From: BS750m-G62 sp046483505
GTDB lineage: Bacteria > Planctomycetota > Phycisphaerae > FEN-1346
Assembly: GCA_046483505.1 (NCBI GenBank)
Contig: JAWODB010000333.1
Coordinates: 1-7,286 of the forward strand
Direction of reading: 5' to 3'
DNA: 7,286 nt
The translations under genes were made by a program, and so were the position numbers. Of this stretch, positions 1 to 5,435 are shown in pieces (the first letter of the stretch is position 1; each line of letters begins with the position of its first letter). Under the pieces are notes generated by a model. The model was not told where the DNA came from. It searched no databases and saw only the letters and a list, made by a program, of their open reading frames with translations.

Positions 1-1
1 G

Positions 2-316
2 AAGGTCATCCTCCTGTCGACGCACCTCATTCACGAGGACCAGGCCCTGGCCATCGACTGCGCCCACCGCTGGACGAAGTATCCCCTGGAGGTGGAACGG
101 GCCTCCGTCCCGACCATCACCTACATCGCCGAGCCGACCGAGTCCTGGGTCACCGGCATGAAAACCTGGGCCGAGATGGTCCGCGACGTTAAACTGTTCC
201 AAGGCAGATACGCAGATGTCACGCCGCAGGCGTTCGTCGACGACGTGCTGGACCTGCGGCTGGTGCGCGAAGCCGCCCGCGAACTCCGCGAGAAGGACCA
301 GTTGCCCGCACGATGA
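2..316 (+). CDS. ABC transporter substrate-binding protein, NMT1/SsuA-like (C-terminal part)
   Basis: The frame is open from the window edge and ends at TGA 314-316, leaving 104 C-terminal residues. The protein would bind the substrate outside the membrane and deliver it to the permease encoded next. The visible part has the alternating helix and strand pattern of the end of an NMT1/THI5/SsuA-type binding protein, including a YIAEPTESW segment followed by helices and ending VTPQAFVDDVLDLRLVREAARELRE, as is usual in this family where the last helix region follows a phrase about 'D..YL'. The signal peptide and ligand pocket lie outside the window, so the substrate cannot be read. The stop overlaps the permease start as ATGA, so the two are translationally coupled. 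The assignment rests more on the operon than on motifs in this fragment. Confidence 0.72.
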   Translation, partial: KVILLSTHLIHEDQALAIDCAHRWTKYPLEVERASVPTITYIAEPTESWVTGMKTWAEMVRDVKLFQGRYADVTPQAFVDDVLDLRLVREAARELREKDQLPAR

Positions 317-1152
317 AACCGAAGCGCATCCTGACCCGCCTGGCCCTCGGTGCCGTACCGCCGATCATCATCCTCGCCGTCTGGTACGTCGCCTCGGTCG
401 GCAGCGTGGTGGTGCCGTCCATCGGGTCGGTGCTGGAGGTGCTGGCGCATCCGTTCCGGGAGCCGCCGGCGCTGGACGCCACGAGCCTCGCCGCCTCCGC
501 CGCCGTCAGCGTCCTGCGGGTGGTGTGCGGCTTCGGCCTGGCGGCGGTGACGGCGGTGCCCGTCGGCATCTGGGTCGGCCGGTCGCGGACGGCGATGGAG
601 ATGCTCTCGCCGACGATGTCGGCGGCGATGGTCATCAGCCCGATCGCGTGGATCCCCGTGGCGATCATCGCGTTCGGCCTCACGAGCCCCGCCACCGCAC
701 TGTTCGGCGAGGAGGCCTGGCGGTACGGCCTCTTGGACCGCGTCCGCTTCGCCATCGTCGCGGTCATCTGGCTGGGCGCGTTCTTCCCGATTGCCCTGAA
801 CGCGGCGGCGGGGGCGCGCGGCGTCCGCGAAACGCACATCGAGGCGGCCCGCGTCCTCGGCGCCGGCCGGCGACAGGTCCTCACGAAGATCATCCTGCCC
901 GGCGCGGCCCCGGCCATCATGACGGGCCTCCGGGTGGGCGGCGGCATCGCCTGGCGCGTCATCATCGCCGCCGAAATCTTCCCCGGCACCCGCAGCGGCC
1001 TCGGGTACATGATCGCCACCGCCCACGAGCAGGCGTCCTATCAATATGCGTTCGCAAGCATCATCGTCATCGGGGCCATCGGCCTCGGCCTGGACGGCGT
1101 GCTGCGCCTGGCGGCCCGGCGCGTGAGCCGGTGGCAGCCCAAGGAGCGATAG
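313..1152 (+). CDS. ABC transporter permease, NitT/TauT (SsuC/TauC) type
   Basis: This 279-residue inner-membrane permease forms the channel of an ABC importer. Hydrophobic segments are seen near residues 12-28, 62-88, 103-123, 144-163, 199-222 and 246-262, which fits the six-helix BPD_transp_1 fold. The cytoplasmic EAA loop that docks on the ATPase is clear: E177-A-A, G183 and the closing IILP at 193-196. The length is typical of the SsuC/TauC group (about 250-280). The ATG at 313 overlaps the stop of the binding-protein gene by 4 bases. The nearest purine-rich stretch (GAAGGA, 292-297) is far for a ribosome site, so coupling probably drives initiation. The TAG at 1150-1152 is one base before the ATPase start. 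Nitrate, sulfonate, taurine, bicarbonate and thiamine-precursor importers share this type, so the substrate stays open. Confidence 0.92.
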   Translation: MKPKRILTRLALGAVPPIIILAVWYVASVGSVVVPSIGSVLEVLAHPFREPPALDATSLAASAAVSVLRVVCGFGLAAVTAVPVGIWVGRSRTAMEMLSPTMSAAMVISPIAWIPVAIIAFGLTSPATALFGEEAWRYGLLDRVRFAIVAVIWLGAFFPIALNAAAGARGVRETHIEAARVLGAGRRQVLTKIILPGAAPAIMTGLRVGGGIAWRVIIAAEIFPGTRSGLGYMIATAHEQASYQYAFASIIVIGAIGLGLDGVLRLAARRVSRWQPKER

Positions 1153-1153
1153 C

Positions 1154-1960
1154 ATGGCAGGCGAGGCGGGCGTCATCCGGTTCGACGGCGTGAGCAAACG
1201 CTACGCCACGCCCGCACGCGGCGAGGTGTGGGCCCTTCGCGATTTCGACCTCCTCTGCCCCGCCGGCCAGTTGACGTGCGTCCTGGGTCCGTCCGGGTGC
1301 GGCAAGACGACGCTGCTCCGGCTGGCGGCGGGCCTGGAGTTCCCGACGCACGGACGCATCGCCATCGATGGGCGCCCCGTGGACGGCCCGACGCCCGGCG
1401 TCGGCGTGGTGAGCCAGGAAGGCGGCCTGCTGCCGTGGCGGCGCGTGGTGGACGACGTGGCCTTCGGCCTGGAGATTCGCGGCGTGCGCCGGGCCGAGCG
1501 GCGGGCCGAGGCCCGCCGGGCCATCCGCCGCGTCCATCTGCCCCCGGAGGTCGAGGCCTCCTTGCCGCACGAACTCTCCGGCGGGATGCGGCAGCGGGTG
1601 GCCCTCGCCCGGGCCCTCTGCACCGGCCCGCGCATCCTCCTCATGGACGAACCGTTCGCCAGCGTCGACGAGCCGACCCGCCACCGCCTCCAGGACGAAC
1701 TCGTCCGCCTGTGGGAGGCCGACGGCCAGACCGTCCTGTTCGTCACGCACAGCGTGGAGGAGGCGGTGTACCTGGCCGACCGGCTCGTCGTCATGACGTT
1801 CAGCCGACCGGTGGCGGACGTGCCGGTGGCCCTGCCCCGTCCGCGCGACCGCCTCGCGCCGGACTTCGTCGACACGCTCCTGCGCGTGCGGCAGACGTTC
1901 ACAACCGAGGCGGCCGACGCGCCGGGGCCGTCCGCGCGCTCCGCTTCGCGTCGCGGCTAA
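1154..1960 (+). CDS. ABC transporter ATP-binding protein, NitT/TauT (SsuB/TauB) type
   Basis: This 268-residue cytoplasmic ATPase powers the importer. All the motifs are intact: Walker A GPSGCGKT (45-52), Q-loop Gln88, signature LSGGM (141-145), Walker B ILLMDEP (161-167) with catalytic Glu166, D-loop SVD (170-172) and switch His199 in VTHS. The phrase GLLPWRRVVDDVAFGLE after the Q-loop is typical of the nitrate/sulfonate/taurine branch. The ATG at 1154 follows the permease stop by one base and has an AGGAG ribosome site at 1142-1146 inside the permease end, so the genes form one operon. The last 20 or so residues, rich in Ala, Arg and Ser, are a non-conserved tail. Family is certain; substrate is not. 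Confidence 0.95.
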   Translation: MAGEAGVIRFDGVSKRYATPARGEVWALRDFDLLCPAGQLTCVLGPSGCGKTTLLRLAAGLEFPTHGRIAIDGRPVDGPTPGVGVVSQEGGLLPWRRVVDDVAFGLEIRGVRRAERRAEARRAIRRVHLPPEVEASLPHELSGGMRQRVALARALCTGPRILLMDEPFASVDEPTRHRLQDELVRLWEADGQTVLFVTHSVEEAVYLADRLVVMTFSRPVADVPVALPRPRDRLAPDFVDTLLRVRQTFTTEAADAPGPSARSASRRG

Positions 1961-2225
1961 ACGCGCACTTCGTCATTTGGCATTGGTCATTTGTCACCGC
2001 TCATTTGCTCGCCGTTTCGGTTGCCGTTGTCGTTCTTCGAGTGCGGTGGCCTGCCGCCGCTTTGCCGTTTGCAGTTGTCGTTTCCCTGGTTCACCGCCGT
2101 TGCTGTTTGCCGTCTTTGCGGCCCGCCTCCGGCGGGTAAACTTTGCGTCTTTGCGTGAGGCTGCCGTTGCCGTTGTCGTTGCCGTCCGTTCCGCATTCCG
2201 CATTCCACGTTCCCCGTTCGCCCGC
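1961..2225 (+). repeat. Gene-free spacer made of several families of short degenerate direct repeats
   Basis: This stretch between the ABC operon and the cardiolipin synthase gene has no convincing gene. It is built of repeated words: TCATTTG/TCATTGG-like words at 1973-2007; a perfect 15-bp direct repeat GTTGCCGTTGTCGTT at 2020-2034 and 2166-2180; CGTCTTTGCG at 2111-2120 and 2146-2155; and a 7-bp tandem array TTCCGCA, TTCCGCA, TTCCACG, TTCCCCG at 2189-2216. Base composition is richer in T than the flanking genes. Similar words recur in intergenic DNA of many environmental bacterial genomes, from memory. Their function is unknown. Confidence 0.7.
2122..2136 (+). terminator. Short GC-rich hairpin, possible terminator of the ABC operon
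   Basis: CCCGCC (2122-2127) and GGCGGG (2131-2136) pair perfectly around a TCC loop. The sequence after it (TAAACTTTGC) has only a weak T stretch, and the hairpin lies 160 bases past the ATPase stop. It could be a terminator or just part of the repeat mosaic around it. Confidence 0.25.
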
Positions 2226-2231
2226 TATACT
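2203..2231 (+). promoter_or_regulatory. Candidate promoter for the cardiolipin synthase gene
   Basis: TATACT at 2226-2231 matches the -10 consensus at 5 of 6 positions and lies 31 bases before the ATG at 2263. The -35 position at 17-bp spacing (TTCCAC, 2203-2208) is poor and falls within the 7-bp repeat array. The -10 box is the only real support. Confidence 0.35.
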
Positions 2232-2262
2232 GGACCTCACCGCACCTTCCGGGAACGACCGC

Positions 2263-3738
2263 ATGCCCTCGTGGACACTCGTGCTGACGGTGCTGGAGTG
2301 GCTCATCCGTATCGGGATGGTGCCGCTCGTGGTCTGGCGGAAGCAGAAACCGTCGGTATGCACGGCGTGGCTGCTGCTGATCTTCTTCCTGCCGTGGGTC
2401 GGCCTGGTGCTGTACGTCCTGATCGGCGAGAACCGGCTTGGCCGACGGCGGGCGGTCAAGCGGCTGCGGCGGCTGGGCGCGTTTGAGGAGGCCCGCGAAC
2501 CCGCTCCGTCCGTCGCCACCGACCGCGACGAGACCGCGCCCGACGAGGGCGAGAGCGGCCCGTCCCCGACCACCGCCGTCCGCCTGCTCGCCCCGTTTGC
2601 CGAGGAGATCGGCGGCTTCAAGCCGAGCCGCGGCAACGACCTGGCGCTGCTGGCCGATACCCAGGACACCGTGGACCGCCTCGTCGCGGACATCGCCGAC
2701 GCCCGGCACCACGTTCACCTTCTGTTCTACATCTTCCGAAACGATGACGTGGGCCGGCGGGTGGGCGAGGCCCTGAAGGAGGCCGCCGGCCGCGGCGTCG
2801 CGTGCCGGGTGCTCGCCGACTCGGTCGGCTCGTGGTGGTTCTTCGGGAGCCTCGGCCGCGACCTCCAGACGGGACGCGTCGAGGTGGCCGAGGCGCTGCC
2901 CGCGAACCCCGTCCGCCGGCGGTTCGAGCGGCTCGACCTGCGGAACCACCGCAAACTCGCCGTCGTCGACGGGCGGGTCGCCTACACGGGCTCGCAGAAC
3001 CTAGTGGAACCCTCGTTCGGCCCCCGCCGGGCCGGCGCCTGGGACGACGTCATGGCCCGCGTCACCGGGCCGCTCGTGCGGCAGTTACAGGTGGTGTTCC
3101 TGGAGGACTGGTGCCACGAGACGGGCGACCTCGTGGCGGGCGACCTCGTGGCGGGCGAGGCGTACTTCCCGCACCCCGAACCGGCCGGGCAGGCCACCGT
3201 CCAGCCGGTGCCGACGGGCCCCGGCGGGTCGGCCGAGCGGTTCAAGGACCTGTTGATCGAGGCGGTGCACCTGGCCCGCCGCGAGGTCGTCCTCACCTCC
3301 CCCTACTTCGTGCCCGACGAAACGATGAGCCTGGCCCTCCGCCTGGCGGCGAACCGCGGCGTGGGCGTCACGCTGATCGTGCCCGACCGGAGCGACTCGC
3401 GCCTCGTCGACGCCGCCGGCAAGGCCTACTGCGAGCACCTCGCCCGCGAAGGGGCCGACGTCTACCTCTACCGCGACGGCATGCTGCACACCAAGGCCCT
3501 GACCGTCGACGACACGGTCGCCCTGTTCGGCAGCGCGAATTTCGACGTGCGGTCGTTCCAACTCAACTTCGAACTCACGCTGCTCCTGTACGGGTCGGAG
3601 GCCGTCTCGGCCCTCCGGAAGATCCAGCGACGGTACCAGGAGCGGGCCGACCGCACGGACCTGGCGTACTGGGAAGGTCGCGGCCGCCTGCGCCGGACGG
3701 CCAGTTACGTCGCGAAACTGGCCAGCCCGCTGCTGTAA
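2263..3738 (+). CDS. cls: Cardiolipin synthase, phospholipase D superfamily (two HKD motifs)
   Basis: This 491-residue membrane protein should make cardiolipin from two phosphatidylglycerol molecules. Two hydrophobic helices (about 6-24 and 33-54) form the PLDc_N anchor. A charged, acidic linker (about 75-102) leads to two PLD catalytic domains. HKD motif 1 is H229-x-K231-x4-D236, followed by GSQN (243-246); motif 2 is H409-x-K411-x4-D416, followed by GSANFD (423-428). Both motifs are complete, so the enzyme is probably active. Length matches bacterial ClsA-type enzymes (about 480-500). The frame is open upstream to a GTG at 2143, but those 40 residues would be translated from repeat DNA. The ATG at 2263 begins the normal N-terminus and follows a -10 box, although its ribosome site (GGGAACG, 2251-2257) is weak. 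A 15-bp in-frame duplication lies in the linker between the two domains. The gene is convergent with the DUF1080 gene and appears to stand alone. Confidence 0.93.
   Translation: MPSWTLVLTVLEWLIRIGMVPLVVWRKQKPSVCTAWLLLIFFLPWVGLVLYVLIGENRLGRRRAVKRLRRLGAFEEAREPAPSVATDRDETAPDEGESGPSPTTAVRLLAPFAEEIGGFKPSRGNDLALLADTQDTVDRLVADIADARHHVHLLFYIFRNDDVGRRVGEALKEAAGRGVACRVLADSVGSWWFFGSLGRDLQTGRVEVAEALPANPVRRRFERLDLRNHRKLAVVDGRVAYTGSQNLVEPSFGPRRAGAWDDVMARVTGPLVRQLQVVFLEDWCHETGDLVAGDLVAGEAYFPHPEPAGQATVQPVPTGPGGSAERFKDLLIEAVHLARREVVLTSPYFVPDETMSLALRLAANRGVGVTLIVPDRSDSRLVDAAGKAYCEHLAREGADVYLYRDGMLHTKALTVDDTVALFGSANFDVRSFQLNFELTLLLYGSEAVSALRKIQRRYQERADRTDLAYWEGRGRLRRTASYVAKLASPLL
3123..3158 (+). repeat. In-frame 15-bp tandem duplication inside the cardiolipin synthase gene
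   Basis: The unit GGGCGACCTCGTGGC occurs at 3123-3137 and 3138-3152 with no mismatch, followed by a partial third copy GGGCGA at 3153-3158. It encodes GDLVAGDLVAGEA near residues 288-300, in the segment between the two catalytic domains. The perfect DNA identity suggests recent slippage; the reading frame is kept. Confidence 0.9.
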
Positions 3739-3743
3739 AGAGG

Positions 3744-3782
3744 AAGCGCGGCGGGCAGGACTGCCCACGGCGCTTCGGCGCC
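3744..3782. terminator. Overlapping hairpins between convergent genes, possible two-way terminator
   Basis: AAGCGC (3744-3749) pairs with GCGCTT (3770-3775), and within it GGGCAG (3753-3758) pairs with CTGCCC (3761-3766). A second hairpin overlaps the right arm: GGCGC (3769-3773), a TTCG loop and GCGCC (3778-3782), which is a stable C(UUCG)G tetraloop. The two folds exclude each other. There is no proper T tract on the plus strand and only a weak CTCTTT on the minus strand, so classic intrinsic termination is uncertain. The position between two gene ends supports the role. Confidence 0.45.
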
Positions 3783-3784
3783 TC

Positions 3785-3831
3785 GATCCCTTGCGCCTCG
3801 ATCCCTTGATCCCTCGATCCCTCGATCCCTG
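3785..3831. repeat. 8-bp tandem array GATCCCTY
   Basis: GATCCC occurs at 3785, 3800, 3808, 3816 and 3824; the last four are exactly 8 bp apart (unit GATCCCTC or GATCCCTT). The array ends 8 bases before the stop codon of the leftward DUF1080 gene. It is non-coding. It is too short and too regular for a CRISPR and has no spacers. Confidence 0.85.
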
Positions 3832-3838
3832 GCCGTTA

Positions 3839-5131
3839 TCAGTCCAGCGGCTCCAGGTACACGTTGCGGAACTCGATGGGGCTGCCCTCGCTCTGGAGGC
3901 AGATCGGGCCGCTGGAGGGCGTCGCGTCCGTCCCCTCGTTCTGGAGAACGCCGTTGACGGTGAGTTTCACCGTGCCCCCGTCGCAGACGATGTCGTAAGT
4001 GTTCCACTCGCCCGGCGCCTTCTCGCTCGACGCGTGCTTCTTCTTGGCGTTGGCGTACTGCTTGGGGCCGACCTGCTTGCCGTCCACCTCGATCGTCGAA
4101 TGGCTGAGCAGCCAGAAGTCGCCGGCGTTCTGGTGCATGAGTTGGGCCTCGATGCACGTGGGCCAGGTCTTGTCGATGCCCTGCTTGTGCAGCAGGACGC
4201 CGCTGTTGGTCGGCTTATCGACCCATCGCCATTCCAGGTGTAGTTTGTAGTCCGCGTAATGCTCCTGCGTGCGGATGTAGCCGTTGGGTTTGCCGGTGCA
4301 GTGAATCACGCCATCCTTGACGCTCCAGACCTTGTCCACGGTCCACTGCTTGTCCTCACCCGGCTTGTCGTTCGGGATGAAGCGGATCCAGCCCTCCAGG
4401 CCCTTGCCGTTGAAGAGGACGATCTTCTTCTTGGGCGTGACGGGCCAGGGCTTGTTCTCCTCGGAGGCGGGGGCGAGGGTGATGTTGCGGAACTCGATGG
4501 GCCGGCCCTCGCTCTGGAGGCAGATGGGCCCGGCCGTGACGGCGCAACCCGTGGCCTCGTTCATCAGGTGGCCGTTGACGTACGGCCGGACGGTGTCGCC
4601 GACGGCCCAGACCTCGTACAGGTTCCACTCGCCGGGTTCCTTCTCGTGGTGCTCGCCGTACTTGATGACCCGCCGGCCGCGCACGCGGTGCCCGCCCGCC
4701 TTGTGCTCGTTGAACCCGAATCCGCCGATCTCGAAGAAGTCGCCCTGGTTCTTGTACATCCCTTGGCATTCGAGGCTCTTGGGCCAGACCCTGTCCTCGC
4801 CGGTCATGTGGACGAGCACGCCGTTGTTGCCCGGCTGCCCGGCCCAGCGGTACTCCATGCGGAAGTGGTAGTTCGTGTACGCCTTCTCGGTGCGGATGTA
4901 GCCGGCGGGCTTGCCCGTGCAGTGCAGGACGCCGCCGGGTTTGATCGTCCACGTCTCGTCCGGGTCGCCCTGGCCGCCGCGCAGGATACGGACCCAGCCG
5001 TCGAACGTCTTGCCGTCGAAGAGGGCGATCGTCTCGGTGGGCTCGACGGCCTTCTCCTCGGCCGCCGGGGCCGCGCTCGCTGCCAGCGCCGCCACAGCCG
5101 CCGCGACAACCATCAGACGTGCATGCTTCAT
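3839..5131 (-). CDS. Exported tandem DUF1080 (3-keto-disaccharide hydrolase-like) protein
   Basis: This 430-residue protein starts with a Sec signal peptide (MKHARLMVVAAAVAALAA, cleavage near residue 22-24 after APA-type residues) and carries two copies of the DUF1080/3-keto-disaccharide hydrolase domain, a concanavalin-like sandwich found in many secreted planctomycete and Bacteroidota proteins. Domain 1 spans about 33-220 and domain 2 about 236-428. Each has LF(D/N)GK..(D/E)GW, HCTGKP.GYIRT, GEWN and GPICLQSEG..IEFRN blocks. Some members act on 3-keto-glycosides; whether this one is catalytic or carbohydrate-binding cannot be read. The start at 5131 is chosen because it begins the signal peptide and has an AAAGGAG ribosome site 6 bases upstream (5138-5144), and a -10 box lies between it and earlier in-frame starts. 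It is convergent with cls and divergent from the HD-GYP gene, so it is probably monocistronic. Confidence 0.9.
   Translation of the reverse strand: MKHARLMVVAAAVAALAASAAPAAEEKAVEPTETIALFDGKTFDGWVRILRGGQGDPDETWTIKPGGVLHCTGKPAGYIRTEKAYTNYHFRMEYRWAGQPGNNGVLVHMTGEDRVWPKSLECQGMYKNQGDFFEIGGFGFNEHKAGGHRVRGRRVIKYGEHHEKEPGEWNLYEVWAVGDTVRPYVNGHLMNEATGCAVTAGPICLQSEGRPIEFRNITLAPASEENKPWPVTPKKKIVLFNGKGLEGWIRFIPNDKPGEDKQWTVDKVWSVKDGVIHCTGKPNGYIRTQEHYADYKLHLEWRWVDKPTNSGVLLHKQGIDKTWPTCIEAQLMHQNAGDFWLLSHSTIEVDGKQVGPKQYANAKKKHASSEKAPGEWNTYDIVCDGGTVKLTVNGVLQNEGTDATPSSGPICLQSEGSPIEFRNVYLEPLD
3854..4924 (-). repeat. Internal gene duplication: two 150-codon units offset by 621 bp
   Basis: Positions 4475-4924 (residues 70-219) and 3854-4303 (residues 277-426) encode the two DUF1080 copies. 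Landmarks HCTGKP (70/277), GVL(V/L)H (104/311), GDF (130/337), GEWN (167/374) and GPICLQSEG (201/408) are all exactly 207 residues apart, so the copies line up without net gaps. The DNA of the last block is 40 of 42 bases identical (3863-3904 against 4484-4525). Confidence 0.9.
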
Positions 5132-5186
5132 CGTCGTCTCCTTTCCGTGCCGGCACGTTGTGCCGATGCTGACGGGGTGCGGCCGC

Positions 5187-5192
5187 ATTATA
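5187..5192 (-). promoter_or_regulatory. -10 box of the DUF1080 gene
   Basis: The minus strand reads CCGTATAATG here, with a perfect TATAAT at 5192-5187. It lies 55 bases upstream of the ATG at 5131. No good -35 is seen (TGGCGG at 17-bp spacing matches poorly). The same nine bases CCGTATAAT precede the Tat-protein gene on the other strand. Confidence 0.55.
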
Positions 5193-5232
5193 CGGTCGGC
5201 TCGGCGGGACCGCCAGCGTTCCTCGCGGTGTC

Positions 5233-5258
5233 GGCCCGCCGAAGGCCGGAATCCAGGC
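5233..5258. repeat. Possible fragment of a widespread REP-like intergenic element
   Basis: The minus strand reads GCCTGGATTCCGGCCTTCGG (5258-5239), closely like a short palindromic intergenic element known from many bacteria whose translation gives WIPAFAG. Here it lies alone in the divergent gap, just upstream of the DUF1080 promoter. Recognition is from memory and only one copy is in the window. Confidence 0.3.
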
Positions 5259-5308
5259 CCCCGGGCGGCCCCGGCCCGTCCCGCCGCACGCAAGGCCCTT
5301 ACGCGAGA

Positions 5309-5336
5309 TTACCGTCGAAAACACCCCGGTTCTAAT
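5309..5336 (+). promoter_or_regulatory. Candidate promoter for the HD-GYP gene
   Basis: TTACCG (5309-5314) and TCTAAT (5331-5336) are spaced by 16 bp; the -10 matches at 5 of 6 positions, the -35 at 3 of 6. Transcription would begin near 5343 and give a leader of about 90 nucleotides that holds the structured region below. The region is locally AT-rich compared with its GC-rich surroundings, which supports the call. Confidence 0.4.
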
Positions 5337-5354
5337 AAACTCGCGGAGGCAGAA

Positions 5355-5434
5355 TACCGATACGTAGCAGTAACGTGTCGGTGGTGTCCGGGATGGGACG
5401 CAAACCGCAAGGTGACCGCAACGGGGGGCGTCCC
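5355..5434 (+). promoter_or_regulatory. Structured 5' leader of the HD-GYP gene, candidate cis-regulatory RNA
   Basis: Two structures are visible. Hairpin 1 pairs ACCGATACGT (5356-5365) with ACGTGTCGGT (5373-5382), 10 bp with one T-G wobble and a 7-nt loop. Stem 2 pairs GGGACGC (5395-5401) with GCGTCCC (5428-5434), ending one base before the ATG at 5436. Inside stem 2 are two small hairpins: ACC-GCAA-GGT (5404-5413), capped by a GNRA tetraloop, and CCG-CAA-CGG (5416-5424), giving a three-way junction. The only ribosome-site candidate, the G run at 5423-5428, is within this fold. GGACGC (5396-5401) can instead pair with GTGTCC (5384-5389). This suggests translational control, but no known riboswitch class fits in full. 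Confidence 0.5.
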
Positions 5435-5435
5435 A

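Noticed and set aside
121..1197. Long minus-strand open frames opposite the ABC permease
   Set aside because: They are Asp/Arg-rich shadow sequences opposite a gene with a clear EAA motif.
2143..2262. Upstream extension of the cardiolipin synthase to a GTG at 2143
   Set aside because: The added 40 residues are translated repeat DNA and the normal N-terminal helix begins at the ATG at 2263, just after a -10 box.
1977..2486. Small open frame in the repeat-rich spacer
   Set aside because: It is translated short-repeat DNA that runs into the cls gene in another frame; no ribosome site or domain.
3785..3831. CRISPR-like array
   Set aside because: The unit is 8 bp with no spacers, so it is a simple tandem repeat.
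5132..5293. Upstream extension of the DUF1080 protein to 5293
   Set aside because: It would bury the signal peptide, and a perfect TATAAT and an AAAGGAG ribosome site point to the ATG at 5131.
4911..5435. Upstream extension of the HD-GYP protein to 4911
   Set aside because: The extension runs antisense through the DUF1080 start and the structured leader and encodes no known domain.
5340..5435. A complete GEMM-I cyclic-di-GMP riboswitch
   Set aside because: Only one core word matches; the P1 closing strands, the CAAACC before P2 and the P3 receptor arm could not be placed in the right order. Kept only as a resemblance.
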